Below are positions 7,448 to 14,512 of a stretch of DNA of 20,868 nucleotides, piece by piece (positions within the stretch are counted from its first letter, which is position 1; each line of letters begins with the position of its first letter). A model generated the notes under the pieces. The model had not been told where the DNA came from and searched no databases. It saw nothing but the letters and a program-made list of their open reading frames with translations. The stretch covers positions 133,913 to 154,780 of the forward strand of contig DJWY01000021.1 of assembly GCA_002448305.1 (NCBI GenBank), written 5' to 3'. Both the position numbers and the translations under genes were made by a program. This DNA comes from Selenomonadales bacterium UBA7018 (GTDB lineage: Bacteria; Bacillota; Negativicutes; Selenomonadales; Selenomonadaceae).

Positions 7448-9601
7448 CTAAACTATAACAGCCTTAATTCGCGCAACGACAGCTTCTGAAGCGTGCCCAT
7501 CGTCGAAAGGCTTTACTGCCTCCATAAATCTTTTAATCTTCGACTTCAAACTCTTTGCATTGAAAGTTCTTATGCAGTTGAGAAGCTCGTTTTCTGTGCG
7601 GTTCACCTTGTACGGCAAATCAAAATACAACTGCTTAAAGCCTCGTTCTTTCGGATAGCCGTCGTAATCTTTGGCGAAAATGAAAACGGGCTTGCCGCAA
7701 AGCATAAAGTCATAAATCGCGCCCGAATAATCGGAAATCAAAACGTCCGAAGCAATGATAAGCTCCTGCATGTCGGGATAATTCGTCACGTTGATTATAT
7801 TTTCGGAACCGGCAAGAAATTTTTGAGCAAAATCCGTTCCGGCAATGTTCGGGTGAAAACGTATTAGCAATGTCCACTTGCCGCCAAATTTTTTCTCGAC
7901 AGTCTTTAAAAGTCTTTTTGCGTCGAAGTCGTAAACATCAGCAAAAGCGGCGGGATTGTCTCTGAAAGTCGGCGCGTACATAATAATTTTGTTCTTGGCG
8001 GGCACATTCAAATTTTCCCTTACGCGCTGAATAAGTTTATCGTCACGATTAAAGAAAATGTCATTGCGCGGCAACCCGCATTTCATAATCTCGCCAGCGT
8101 ACCAAAATGACTGCATCATTACTTCAAAACCAAATTCACTATCCGCCAACATAAGGTCGGTTATTTTAGAATTTATCTTCGACTGCTTGACATAATCGGG
8201 CGGCAATTTCTCTTCGGCTTCTTGCTCGACCTTTTTAAATTCTAATCCGTGCCACGTCGTAATAAAATATTGTCCCTGCTTTTTGCTAGGAAAGGGCAAT
8301 AAAGTTTTGTAGTTAGTCACGATAACTTTTGCCGTCGCTACTTCATAAGCAGAATCAATACTATTATATAAAACCTTGCGAATTTTAGCGGGCATAGGCT
8401 CATTTAAATCATTCACGAGCCAAACTAAATCGTATGGCAAATTCTGCCTCAAAATTTCTTCCGCAATGTATTTCGGGTTGCAACCATAGCCCCTGCCGTT
8501 GAAATTGTTAAAAACAATCTTGTTGCCAGAAATATCAATGCGGCTAAACAAATTCATGGCTTGCGAATTAAATGCATTTAACTTTTGGGCAAGAATATTG
8601 CTTTGACGAAAATAGATTTGAAAATTGTTAAATAAAAGTCGAACAAAAGTTTCATTAGCCCCAAAGTACGGAGTCAAAGCCTCCTTGACAAGAGCATTTT
8701 TCTCCGCAGTTATGTTTAAGTCCGCGTAATATGGAAATGAATGTCCAACAAGACCATAAAAGGTTTTATAATTCATGAGGTTTTCGCGCCACTGTTCGTA
8801 ACCGTCAAAGCGCGGTATTTTGTCAAGAACATTTCCAACATAATTTAAGGCAAGAATACCCGCTTTAATCGCACTTGAAATCTTATCAAAATTTTTTGAA
8901 CCCATAACCGAATTCTTGCGCATATTGCGGTAAATATAAAGAGCGTCGTGAAGAATATAATAACGTTCAGCCGCAGCCAAAAGCGAAAAGCAAAAAATTT
9001 CATCTTCAGAAATTACTGGCAAAAAATCAATGTGCTTTTCTTCCAAAAAATCGCGCCTGCAAAAACAAAGCCACACCAAAGAGCGCGTCTCACCATTTTT
9101 CCAATTCCTGTCAAGTCGCTCAACAATATTATTATGCAGAAAACCTTCTTTGTCGTATGCGTCCCACATCAGCTTTAAATTTTCCTGGCGAATGGGTTCA
9201 ATCTCGTCCTGAAAAAGTTCATAACGCCCCGCCACGTGAACAACTTGCGCGTTATATCTTTCGGCGGTATTGTAAAGCCTTTCTAAAGCATAAGGCAAAA
9301 TAAAATCGTCGCTGTCGGCAAAGTAAACGTACTTGCCGCGAGCATTTTTCAAACCGGTATTGCGAGCATAAGCGGCGGAATACTTCACCATATTTTTTTC
9401 GTGGCGGAATAATTTAACTTTATCATTGTCGCCGTAAAGTTTCTGGCAAAGCTCAAAAGTTTTATCCGGTGAAGCGTCGTCTACCAAAATAATTTCAAAG
9501 TCTTGGAATGTCTGATTCAAAATGCTGTCGACGCAAATTTTTATATACGGCTCAACTTTATACATAGGCACAATCACGGATACGCTTGGATTATTCGTCA
9601 T
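7448..9601 (-). CDS. Bifunctional GT2 glycosyltransferase / CDP-glycerol:polyglycerophosphate glycerophosphotransferase
   Basis: This 717-residue protein fuses two enzymes. Residues 1 to about 250 are a family 2 glycosyltransferase: SVSVIVPMYKVEPYI, LVDDASPDKT (residues 39-48) and the metal-binding YFADSDDF (D96, D98). Residues about 360-717 are a TagF/TarF-type glycerophosphotransferase domain: ITTWHGLEFKK carries the first conserved histidine, LLIRFHPN the second (near 583), and SDVLISDYSGAIYDFMLCGKPV (from 618) the nucleotide site. Such fusions build phosphoglycerol-containing surface polymers on the cytoplasmic face. The ATG at 9601 has AGAGGTGAT upstream. It has its own promoter and heads a two-gene operon with the other TagF-like gene. 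The acceptor and final polymer (capsule, teichoic-type or lipopolysaccharide decoration) cannot be told from sequence. Confidence 0.88.
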   Translation of the reverse strand: MTNNPSVSVIVPMYKVEPYIKICVDSILNQTFQDFEIILVDDASPDKTFELCQKLYGDNDKVKLFRHEKNMVKYSAAYARNTGLKNARGKYVYFADSDDFILPYALERLYNTAERYNAQVVHVAGRYELFQDEIEPIRQENLKLMWDAYDKEGFLHNNIVERLDRNWKNGETRSLVWLCFCRRDFLEEKHIDFLPVISEDEIFCFSLLAAAERYYILHDALYIYRNMRKNSVMGSKNFDKISSAIKAGILALNYVGNVLDKIPRFDGYEQWRENLMNYKTFYGLVGHSFPYYADLNITAEKNALVKEALTPYFGANETFVRLLFNNFQIYFRQSNILAQKLNAFNSQAMNLFSRIDISGNKIVFNNFNGRGYGCNPKYIAEEILRQNLPYDLVWLVNDLNEPMPAKIRKVLYNSIDSAYEVATAKVIVTNYKTLLPFPSKKQGQYFITTWHGLEFKKVEQEAEEKLPPDYVKQSKINSKITDLMLADSEFGFEVMMQSFWYAGEIMKCGLPRNDIFFNRDDKLIQRVRENLNVPAKNKIIMYAPTFRDNPAAFADVYDFDAKRLLKTVEKKFGGKWTLLIRFHPNIAGTDFAQKFLAGSENIINVTNYPDMQELIIASDVLISDYSGAIYDFMLCGKPVFIFAKDYDGYPKERGFKQLYFDLPYKVNRTENELLNCIRTFNAKSLKSKIKRFMEAVKPFDDGHASEAVVARIKAVIV

Positions 9602-9613
9602 ATCATCACCTCT

Positions 9614-9642
9614 AAAAAAATTCGCCTCTATCGGGCGAAATT
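9614..9642 (-). terminator. Rho-independent terminator after the trmD operon
   Basis: On the minus strand, arms 9642-9634 and 9626-9619 pair (six continuous G-C/T-A pairs at the core) around a 7-base loop and run into seven Ts (9620-9614). It lies 30 bases past the stop of the 341-residue membrane-anchored protein and just ahead of the ribosome-binding site of the GT2/TagF gene. The 5' arm overlaps the next promoter. Confidence 0.75.
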
Positions 9643-9668
9643 ATATTATGCATAAACAAATTTTTCAA
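9640..9668 (-). promoter_or_regulatory. Promoter of the surface-polymer operon
   Basis: Minus-strand TTGAAA (9668-9663), a 17-base spacer and a perfect TATAAT (9645-9640) match the housekeeping consensus. The predicted start at about 9632-9634 falls in the loop of the terminator hairpin. Transcripts from here would lack the hairpin's 5' arm and escape termination, while read-through from upstream is stopped. Confidence 0.7.
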
Positions 9669-9671
9669 GAA

Positions 9672-10697
9672 TTATTCGGGCAAATGGTCAAGCAGTTTTA
9701 AATTTGTGCCGTCCGCGAAAATTATTTCCGTAATTTCAATGTGAATATCTTTTTTGCGAAGTCCGTGCTTCATTGCGTCAGAATCTGCGCGGATAAAAGG
9801 ATTAAGAGTTTTAGTCACGTCGAAAGACTGAACGCCCTGCGCCGCGCCGAACATATCGATAGAAAACGGCGTGAAATTTTCCTTGCCGTCCTTGTCGAGA
9901 ATAATAACGTTGCCGAAAACTTTCGCAAGCGGCTTTTTGGAATAAACGTCGGCTTTCAGCGTGATAATAAGATTTTTGGAAAAGCCGTATTCGTCACCGT
10001 CCCCGCTCTTAACCTTGAAGCTTTTAACTTTAAAAATTTCGTCCATCTGCCGACCAATGGGGGCGTTGAGTGAATCAAGCTTGCGGCGCAACGCGCTACG
10101 ATAAGCGTTGTAGTAATCGTCAAAGCCTTTCGCGCTCGTTACGCGCCAATTAATTTCTGCGGACGGCTCCAATTCCAATTCCAACTCGAAACTAAATTTC
10201 AACTGCGTATTGTAGAAAATCACGGACGAAGTCATAACATTGCCGACAAGGTGCGGCGTCCCAAAATCTTTTATCTCGCAGGAAGTCACGCCCGATTTAA
10301 TAAAAAATTTCTGCGCCTCGCTGGGATTATTCGGAAAAGTAACTTTACCTGTCAAAATGTATTCATCAAGAGCCGCCCGCGCAGATTTCATAAAATCGGG
10401 CTTCAGCTGATTTTCGTAGCGCGTTTTAAGTTCGTCCAGAGAATAAACGCTCGGCATAATCTCGGAATTAATCTGCACAGTTAAAATTTCCCGCGCGGCA
10501 GTCTCAAGAATAGCGTCGGTGTCAACGTACTTTTTAAAAGTCGCAAGGTCGCGGCTTTCGATAGCGTCACGAGCCGCCCTAAGCGAATGAATTGGCTTAT
10601 CGCCGAATTTCTGCAGGTTGTAATAAATTCCAATACCCATAACGCCAATCAGAATCAAGAAAATGCCAATCGCCGTCAAAATATATTTCGTCTTCAT
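9672..10697 (-). CDS. Membrane-anchored protein of unknown function (DUF2939-like pattern)
   Basis: I do not recognise a characterised function. The 341-residue protein has one N-terminal hydrophobic helix (about residues 5-26) preceded by a short basic tail (MKTK), so it is probably anchored with the bulk outside. Next come a helical segment with AIESRDLATFKKYVDTDAIL (about 46-65) and a long soluble part. The latter includes a strand-rich region (TSSVIFYNTQLKFSFELELE) and a C-terminal domain. The 'AI..RD...F..+VD' signature resembles DUF2939-type proteins and is shared with the 18449-19051 gene. The start ATG overlaps the trmD stop (ATGA, 4 bases), with no clear Shine-Dalgarno, so translation is probably coupled to trmD. 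It is the last gene of this operon. Confidence 0.8.
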   Translation of the reverse strand: MKTKYILTAIGIFLILIGVMGIGIYYNLQKFGDKPIHSLRAARDAIESRDLATFKKYVDTDAILETAAREILTVQINSEIMPSVYSLDELKTRYENQLKPDFMKSARAALDEYILTGKVTFPNNPSEAQKFFIKSGVTSCEIKDFGTPHLVGNVMTSSVIFYNTQLKFSFELELELEPSAEINWRVTSAKGFDDYYNAYRSALRRKLDSLNAPIGRQMDEIFKVKSFKVKSGDGDEYGFSKNLIITLKADVYSKKPLAKVFGNVIILDKDGKENFTPFSIDMFGAAQGVQSFDVTKTLNPFIRADSDAMKHGLRKKDIHIEITEIIFADGTNLKLLDHLPE

Positions 10698-11374
10698 TTG
10701 ATTAAATCAGGTCTTCTGGTGCGTGTTAAGTTCAATGCTTGCTCCTGCCGCCATTTTTTTATGTTCGCGTGGTGCCCCGATAACAAAACATCGGGGACGA
10801 TTTTTCCTTCAAAATCTCGCGGGCGCGTGTATTGCGGATAGCCTAACAGCCCGTCGAAAAATGAATCCGTCGTAGCTGATTCTGCTGAGCCTAAAACATT
10901 TGGCAACATTCGCGCCACCGCGTCAACGATAACCATTGCGGGAAGTTCGCCGCCCGTCAAAACGTAATCGCCAATCGAAATTAATTCGTCGGCAAGGTCG
11001 TAAATTCTGGCGTCAAAGCCCTCATAATGTCCGCAGATAAAAATAATCTGGTCAAGCGCGGCAAGTTCTTTAGCTTTACTTTGCGTGAAAACTTCGCCGC
11101 TAGGGTCGGTGATAATCACCCTGCGCGAAATTTTATCGTCCGATTTGTTAAGCACGTCGCGAACGGCGCGATAAACCGGCTCCGGCTTTAAAACCATGCC
11201 CGCGCCGCCGCCAAATGGCGAATCGTCAACTTGCTTGTGTTTATCAAAGGCGAAGTCGCGCAGTTGAGTAAATCGTATCTCCAAAATATTTTTTTCGACA
11301 GCGCGTTTGATTATGCTTTCGCCAAAAACGCCGCCGAACATTTCAGGGAACAAAGTTATAATGTCAATAAGCAT
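10694..11374 (-). CDS. trmD: tRNA (guanine-N1)-methyltransferase
   Basis: This 226-residue SpoU-like knotted (SPOUT) methyltransferase makes m1G at position 37 of tRNAs reading CNN-type codons such as proline CCN, preventing +1 frameshifting. Diagnostic segments are MLIDIITLFPEMF at the start, PFGGGAGMVLKPEP, ICGHYEGFDARIYDLADE, ISIGDYVLTGGELPAMV, and YPQYTRPRDFEGKIVPDVLLSGHHANIKKWR. The open frame continues upstream, but the family begins at the ATG at 11374, which overlaps the rimM end by 11 bases without a good Shine-Dalgarno; coupling to rimM translation is likely. The rimM-trmD pairing is the common bacterial order; rplS, its frequent downstream partner, is replaced here by the unknown membrane-anchored gene. 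Confidence 0.97.
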   Translation of the reverse strand: MLIDIITLFPEMFGGVFGESIIKRAVEKNILEIRFTQLRDFAFDKHKQVDDSPFGGGAGMVLKPEPVYRAVRDVLNKSDDKISRRVIITDPSGEVFTQSKAKELAALDQIIFICGHYEGFDARIYDLADELISIGDYVLTGGELPAMVIVDAVARMLPNVLGSAESATTDSFFDGLLGYPQYTRPRDFEGKIVPDVLLSGHHANIKKWRQEQALNLTRTRRPDLIK

Positions 11375-11858
11375 TTGAATCAACCAGAATTTTTTTTGCG
11401 GCAATGTCAATCGACTGGACGACCGACTTTAGCGCAGGTATCAAAATATTCCCGTCGACCTCGAAAACGTCATTGCTGCCGGTCTTCAAAATGTTGGTGA
11501 CGGTGCCAATTTTTTTATCGTCGTCGAAAACTTCACAGCCGATAATGTCGAACGTGTAAAACTCCCCGTCGTCAAGCGGCGCGGCGTTTTCTCTGTCGAC
11601 CGTCAGAAATTTATTCGTCAAAGCCCGCGCAGATTCCCGACTGTCCACGCCCGCAAATTTCATGAAAAGTTGCCCGCCGATATGCTTAACGCCTTCCACG
11701 CGAAAAATTTTCCCGCCAATAGAAATTTCCTTCAAGTCGTCGAAACGCCCGTCAAAATCAGTCAGCGGAATTATTTTTAACGTGCCGTCAAGCCCCCGCG
11801 CCGCGCCAACTTTCCCAATGATTATTTCTTTAACTTCTGATTGCAATGATTTTGTCAT
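11364..11858 (-). CDS. rimM: Ribosome maturation factor RimM
   Basis: This 164-residue protein matches RimM, which binds ribosomal protein S19 and assists maturation of the 30S head. The N-terminal beta-barrel domain begins IIIGKVGAARGLDGTLKIIPLTDF, and the C-terminal PRC-barrel contains GEFYTFDIIGCEVFDD and ILIPALKSVVQSID. Length is typical (160-180). The ATG at 11858 has only a weak GGTAGAAG upstream; the in-frame TTG at 11846 is an alternative. Either start lies inside the 3' end of ylqD (29 or 17 bases overlap), so expression is probably coupled to ylqD and to trmD downstream. Confidence 0.93.
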   Translation of the reverse strand: MTKSLQSEVKEIIIGKVGAARGLDGTLKIIPLTDFDGRFDDLKEISIGGKIFRVEGVKHIGGQLFMKFAGVDSRESARALTNKFLTVDRENAAPLDDGEFYTFDIIGCEVFDDDKKIGTVTNILKTGSNDVFEVDGNILIPALKSVVQSIDIAAKKILVDSNAY

Positions 11859-12225
11859 CTTCTACCAAAATTTCTACGTTCATAGCGTCGCGAATATTAT
11901 CGCCAACTTTCAATTCAACTTGACGCTCCGTCGAACCTTGAACAATTTCCGCGCCCAATGCCAATTTCTCAAAAGTTTCCTTGCGATGATGCGCTTCGTC
12001 CAAACGCCCTTGACGCGGTGCCATTTCGCCGCTGAAATAACTTCTAATCTGCCGTTCGTGCTCCGGACTTCTCTCAATTTCGCGTTGCATGTCAATGTTA
12101 ATCTGCTTGAGTTCAAGCTCCATTTGCTCGGCGACTTTGACCGCCTCATCAATGAGACGCGCCCGCAATTTTTCCGTAAGACGAGCCTTGACCGTAACCG
12201 GCACGATAATTTTTATGCTGTTCAT
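11830..12225 (-). CDS. ylqD: YlqD family protein
   Basis: This 131-residue protein belongs to the YlqD family, whose gene lies between khpA (ylqC) and rimM in Bacillus and relatives; its function is not established. The N-terminus is a short strand (SIKIIVPVTVKARLTEKL), the middle is a charged, probably coiled-coil helix (EAVKVAEQMELELKQI to RSPEHERQIRSYF), and the C-terminus is strand-rich (VELKVGDNIRDAMNVEILVEDDKIIAI). The ATG has AGGAGG 7 bases upstream. It follows a terminator-like hairpin, so its level may depend on read-through from khpA. Assignment rests on sequence flavour plus conserved neighbourhood. Confidence 0.88.
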   Translation of the reverse strand: MNSIKIIVPVTVKARLTEKLRARLIDEAVKVAEQMELELKQINIDMQREIERSPEHERQIRSYFSGEMAPRQGRLDEAHHRKETFEKLALGAEIVQGSTERQVELKVGDNIRDAMNVEILVEDDKIIAIRS

Positions 12226-12249
12226 TTGAAAACCTCCTAATTCCTAAAC

Positions 12250-12280
12250 AAAAAAGCGGCAAGCCTTAATCGCTCACCGC
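12250..12280 (-). terminator. Intrinsic terminator or attenuator between khpA and ylqD
   Basis: On the minus strand, arms 12280-12272 and 12264-12256 form a 9-bp stem with two G-U pairs around a 7-base loop, followed by six Ts (12255-12250). It lies in the 65-base gap after khpA. No convincing promoter was seen between it and ylqD, so it may reduce rather than abolish expression of ylqD-rimM-trmD. Confidence 0.7.
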
Positions 12281-12290
12281 CCCGACTTTG

Positions 12291-12518
12291 TCATTCGATG
12301 TCAACTGAAACTTTTTTCTTTTCGCGTGTTGCGGCGGATTTGACTATGGTGCGAATTGCCTTAGCAATGCGCCCCTGTTTGCCAATGACCCTGCCCATAT
12401 CATCTTTTGCAACGTGCAGTTTTAAAATTGTGCGGTCTTCTTCTTCAACCGCCTCAACTTGCACGTCTTCGGGTTTTTCGACAAGTGCTTTTGCCAGCAC
12501 AGTTACAAGTTCTTGCAT
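12291..12518 (-). CDS. khpA: KH-domain RNA-binding protein KhpA (YlqC)
   Basis: This 75-residue protein is essentially one KH domain. The GxxG loop is seen in DDMGRVIGKQGRIAKAIRTIVK (GKQG). KhpA, with its partner KhpB, binds RNA and influences cell division and envelope synthesis in several Bacillota. Size and the position directly after rpsP match the family. The ATG at 12518 follows GAGGTAGAGGATC. The gene is followed by the 12250-12280 hairpin. Confidence 0.93.
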   Translation of the reverse strand: MQELVTVLAKALVEKPEDVQVEAVEEEDRTILKLHVAKDDMGRVIGKQGRIAKAIRTIVKSAATREKKKVSVDIE

Positions 12519-12549
12519 GATCCTCTACCTCAACTAATTTGTACAATGA

Positions 12550-12831
12550 TTACTTTGCAGCTTTGACCGCTTTGCGCTCTTCGTGGATTTTCTTCATGAT
12601 GCCCTTTTTGCTAAGGAGCGAGCGAACAGTATCGGTAGGCTGCGCGCCGTTTTTAATCCAGCCGATAACTTTTTCCTCGTCGACATTGACAATGGCGGGG
12701 TTTTTAGTCGGGTCGTAGTTGCCGACGATTTCAATAAAACGACCGTCGCGCGGAGAACGACTGTCCGTAACGACGATGCGATAAAAAGGTTGCTTCTTCG
12801 CGCCCATTCTATTGAGCCTGATTTTTACCAC
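12550..12831 (-). CDS. rpsP: 30S ribosomal protein S16
   Basis: This 93-residue protein is S16, which binds the 5' domain of 16S rRNA early in 30S assembly. The N-terminal MVKIRLNRMGAKKQPFYRIVV, then DSRSPRDGRFIEIVGNYDP and GAQPTDTVRSLLSKKGI, are typical. It uses GTG as start (12831) with AGGTGGTGAG upstream. It lies 26 bases after ffh and 31 before khpA, so the three are probably cotranscribed. Confidence 0.97.
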   Translation of the reverse strand: MVKIRLNRMGAKKQPFYRIVVTDSRSPRDGRFIEIVGNYDPTKNPAIVNVDEEKVIGWIKNGAQPTDTVRSLLSKKGIMKKIHEERKAVKAAK

Positions 12832-12857
12832 AATCTCACCACCTTTCCATTGTTCGA

Positions 12858-14306
12858 TTATTTTTTGAAGGGAAATTTACTTCCCAGTTGCCCCAACAAG
12901 CCACCAAGATTTGGTAGCGCGGGTATCTTTGGCTTATTATTCTTCCCCTTTTTAATTTTTCCTTTTTTACCTTTGATTTTTTTTGACGCCTGCTGTTGTT
13001 GAGCTTGAGTCGTCTTGAACTTGCGCATCATCTTGCGCATTTCTTCAAATTGCTTAAGGAGTTTATTAACGTCAGCAACCTTAGTGCCGGAACCCATAGC
13101 AATACGCTTGCGGCGTTTGGCGTCGATAATGCTAATGTCAGCGCGTTCTTTGGGTGTCATGGAAAGGATAATTGCTTCCATGTGCTTAACTTCTTTGCCG
13201 TCAAGGTCGAAGTCGATACCCATTAATTTTTTCTTAAGTCCGCCAAGACCCGGTACCATAGCAATTAAATCGTTGAGCGAACCGAGCTTTTTAACCTGCT
13301 GAAGTTGTTCGAGAAAATCTTGCAACGTAAATTCATCAGCCTTGATTTTCTTAACCATTTTTTCAGCGGTCTTAGCGTCAATCGTCGACTGCGCCTTTTC
13401 AATCAAGCTAAGCACGTCGCCCATACCGAGAATTCTCGACGCCATGCGGTCAGGGTGGAAAATTTCCAGAGCTTCCAACTTTTCGCCCATACCGACAAAT
13501 TTTATCGGGCAACCTGTCGCCGCCTTTATAGAAAGTGCCGCACCGCCTCTAGCATCGCCGTCAAGCTTCGTCAAAACAATTCCGTCGACGCCTAGCGCAT
13601 TGTGGAAAGTTTCAGCAACGTTGACAGCTTCTTGACCAATCATTGAGTCGACGACCAAAAGTATTTCATGCGGCTTAACCGTCGATTTAATGTCCTTAAG
13701 CTCCTGCATTAAGCGTTCGTCAATTTGAAGTCGCCCAGCAGTATCGATTATCAGAACGTCGCGAGCGTGCTTGTTCGCAAAATTTATAGAGTCCTTAGCA
13801 ATTTGGACGGCGTCTTTTATGTCTTCGGTGAAAACTGGAACTTCCGCTTGCGCTCCGACAACTTGCAACTGCTTAATTGCGGCAGGACGATAAATATCTG
13901 CGGCAACGAGCGCGGGACGTTTGCCCTGCTTTTTCATCTGCAATGCAAGTTTAGCCGCCGAAGTCGTTTTGCCCGAACCTTGCAAGCCAACCATTAAAAT
14001 AATCGTCGGCGGATGCGAAGAAATATTCAACTTCGCCGCCTTGCCGCCCATTAAATTTGCAAGCTCTTCGTTGACGATTTTGATAACGGACTGCGCGGGC
14101 GTCAAATTGCTTAAAATCTCCGTGCCGAGTGCGCGAGCCTTAACAGCTTTCTCGAAGTCGCGAACAATTTTATAATTCACGTCCGCTGACAAAAGAGCCA
14201 TGCGAACATCTTTTAACGCCTTGTTAATGTCGTCTTCAGTCAGCTTGCCATGCCCGCGTAGCTTGCGAAAAGCCTCTTGAATGTTTTGGGATAAATCTTC
14301 AAACAT
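12858..14306 (-). CDS. ffh: Signal recognition particle protein Ffh (SRP54)
   Basis: This 482-residue SRP GTPase binds signal sequences and, with SRP RNA and FtsY, delivers nascent membrane proteins to the translocon. The N domain begins MFEDLSQNIQEAFRKLRGHG. The G domain has the P-loop GLQGSGKTT (107-115), DTAGR, and TKLDGDARGGAALS. The methionine-rich M domain follows (MVPGLGGLKKKLMGI, RKRIAMGSGTKVADVN, FEEMRKMMRKF), with a lysine-rich tail ending FPFKK. The reading frame extends upstream, but the ATG at 14306 fits the family and has AGGGG nearby. No clear promoter directly precedes ffh, so transcription may come from the tRNA-Cys promoter. Confidence 0.97.
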   Translation of the reverse strand: MFEDLSQNIQEAFRKLRGHGKLTEDDINKALKDVRMALLSADVNYKIVRDFEKAVKARALGTEILSNLTPAQSVIKIVNEELANLMGGKAAKLNISSHPPTIILMVGLQGSGKTTSAAKLALQMKKQGKRPALVAADIYRPAAIKQLQVVGAQAEVPVFTEDIKDAVQIAKDSINFANKHARDVLIIDTAGRLQIDERLMQELKDIKSTVKPHEILLVVDSMIGQEAVNVAETFHNALGVDGIVLTKLDGDARGGAALSIKAATGCPIKFVGMGEKLEALEIFHPDRMASRILGMGDVLSLIEKAQSTIDAKTAEKMVKKIKADEFTLQDFLEQLQQVKKLGSLNDLIAMVPGLGGLKKKLMGIDFDLDGKEVKHMEAIILSMTPKERADISIIDAKRRKRIAMGSGTKVADVNKLLKQFEEMRKMMRKFKTTQAQQQQASKKIKGKKGKIKKGKNNKPKIPALPNLGGLLGQLGSKFPFKK

Positions 14307-14330
14307 GATTTTGCCCCTGTCATAATAATA

Positions 14331-14354
14331 GGCACTCCCCAAAACGGCAGTGCC
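14331..14354 (-). other. Hairpin(s) between tRNA-Cys and ffh
   Basis: On the minus strand GGCACT (14354-14349) can pair with AGTGCC (14336-14331) around a 12-base loop. An overlapping alternative, CGGC-ACT-GCCG followed by TTTT (from about 14355 to 14341), would be a small terminator. The two are mutually exclusive. They could separate tRNA-Cys from ffh or regulate read-through; this is only a structural observation. Confidence 0.4.
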
Positions 14355-14368
14355 GGAATTTACAAACT

Positions 14369-14442
14369 TGGAGGCGACACCCGGAATCGGACCGGGGATA
14401 GAGGTTTTGCAGACCTCGGCCTTACCACTTGGCTATGTCGCC
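14369..14442 (-). tRNA. tRNA-Cys (GCA)
   Basis: The 74 bases fold as a complete tRNA with CCA encoded. The acceptor stem is GGCGACA/TGTCGCC, discriminator T, then CCA. The D arm is GCC-AAGTGGTAA-GGC, the anticodon stem GAGGT/ACCTC with loop CTGCAAA (anticodon GCA, cysteine), and the T stem CCCGG/CCGGG. The T loop reads TCCGATT, with C where U55 (pseudouridine) is normally found. A strong promoter lies 41 bases upstream and ffh begins 63 bases downstream on the same strand. Confidence 0.95.
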
Positions 14443-14482
14443 ATTTTAATTCATCGACGCTTTCAAGCCGTCAACGCATTGC

Positions 14483-14511
14483 ATTATAAACGCTATGCTT
14501 TTACAAGTCAA
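14483..14511 (-). promoter_or_regulatory. Promoter of tRNA-Cys (possibly also ffh operon)
   Basis: Minus-strand TTGACT (14511-14506), a 17-base spacer and a perfect TATAAT (14488-14483) make a strong promoter about 34 bases before the mature tRNA 5' end. Its -35 box starts two bases after the HNH stop codon. Confidence 0.78.
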
Positions 14512-14512
14512 G

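Noticed and set aside
12281..12310. TTGACA near the khpA stop as a ylqD promoter
   Set aside because: At 17 bases' spacing the -10 position is GGCGGT, so no promoter is supported.
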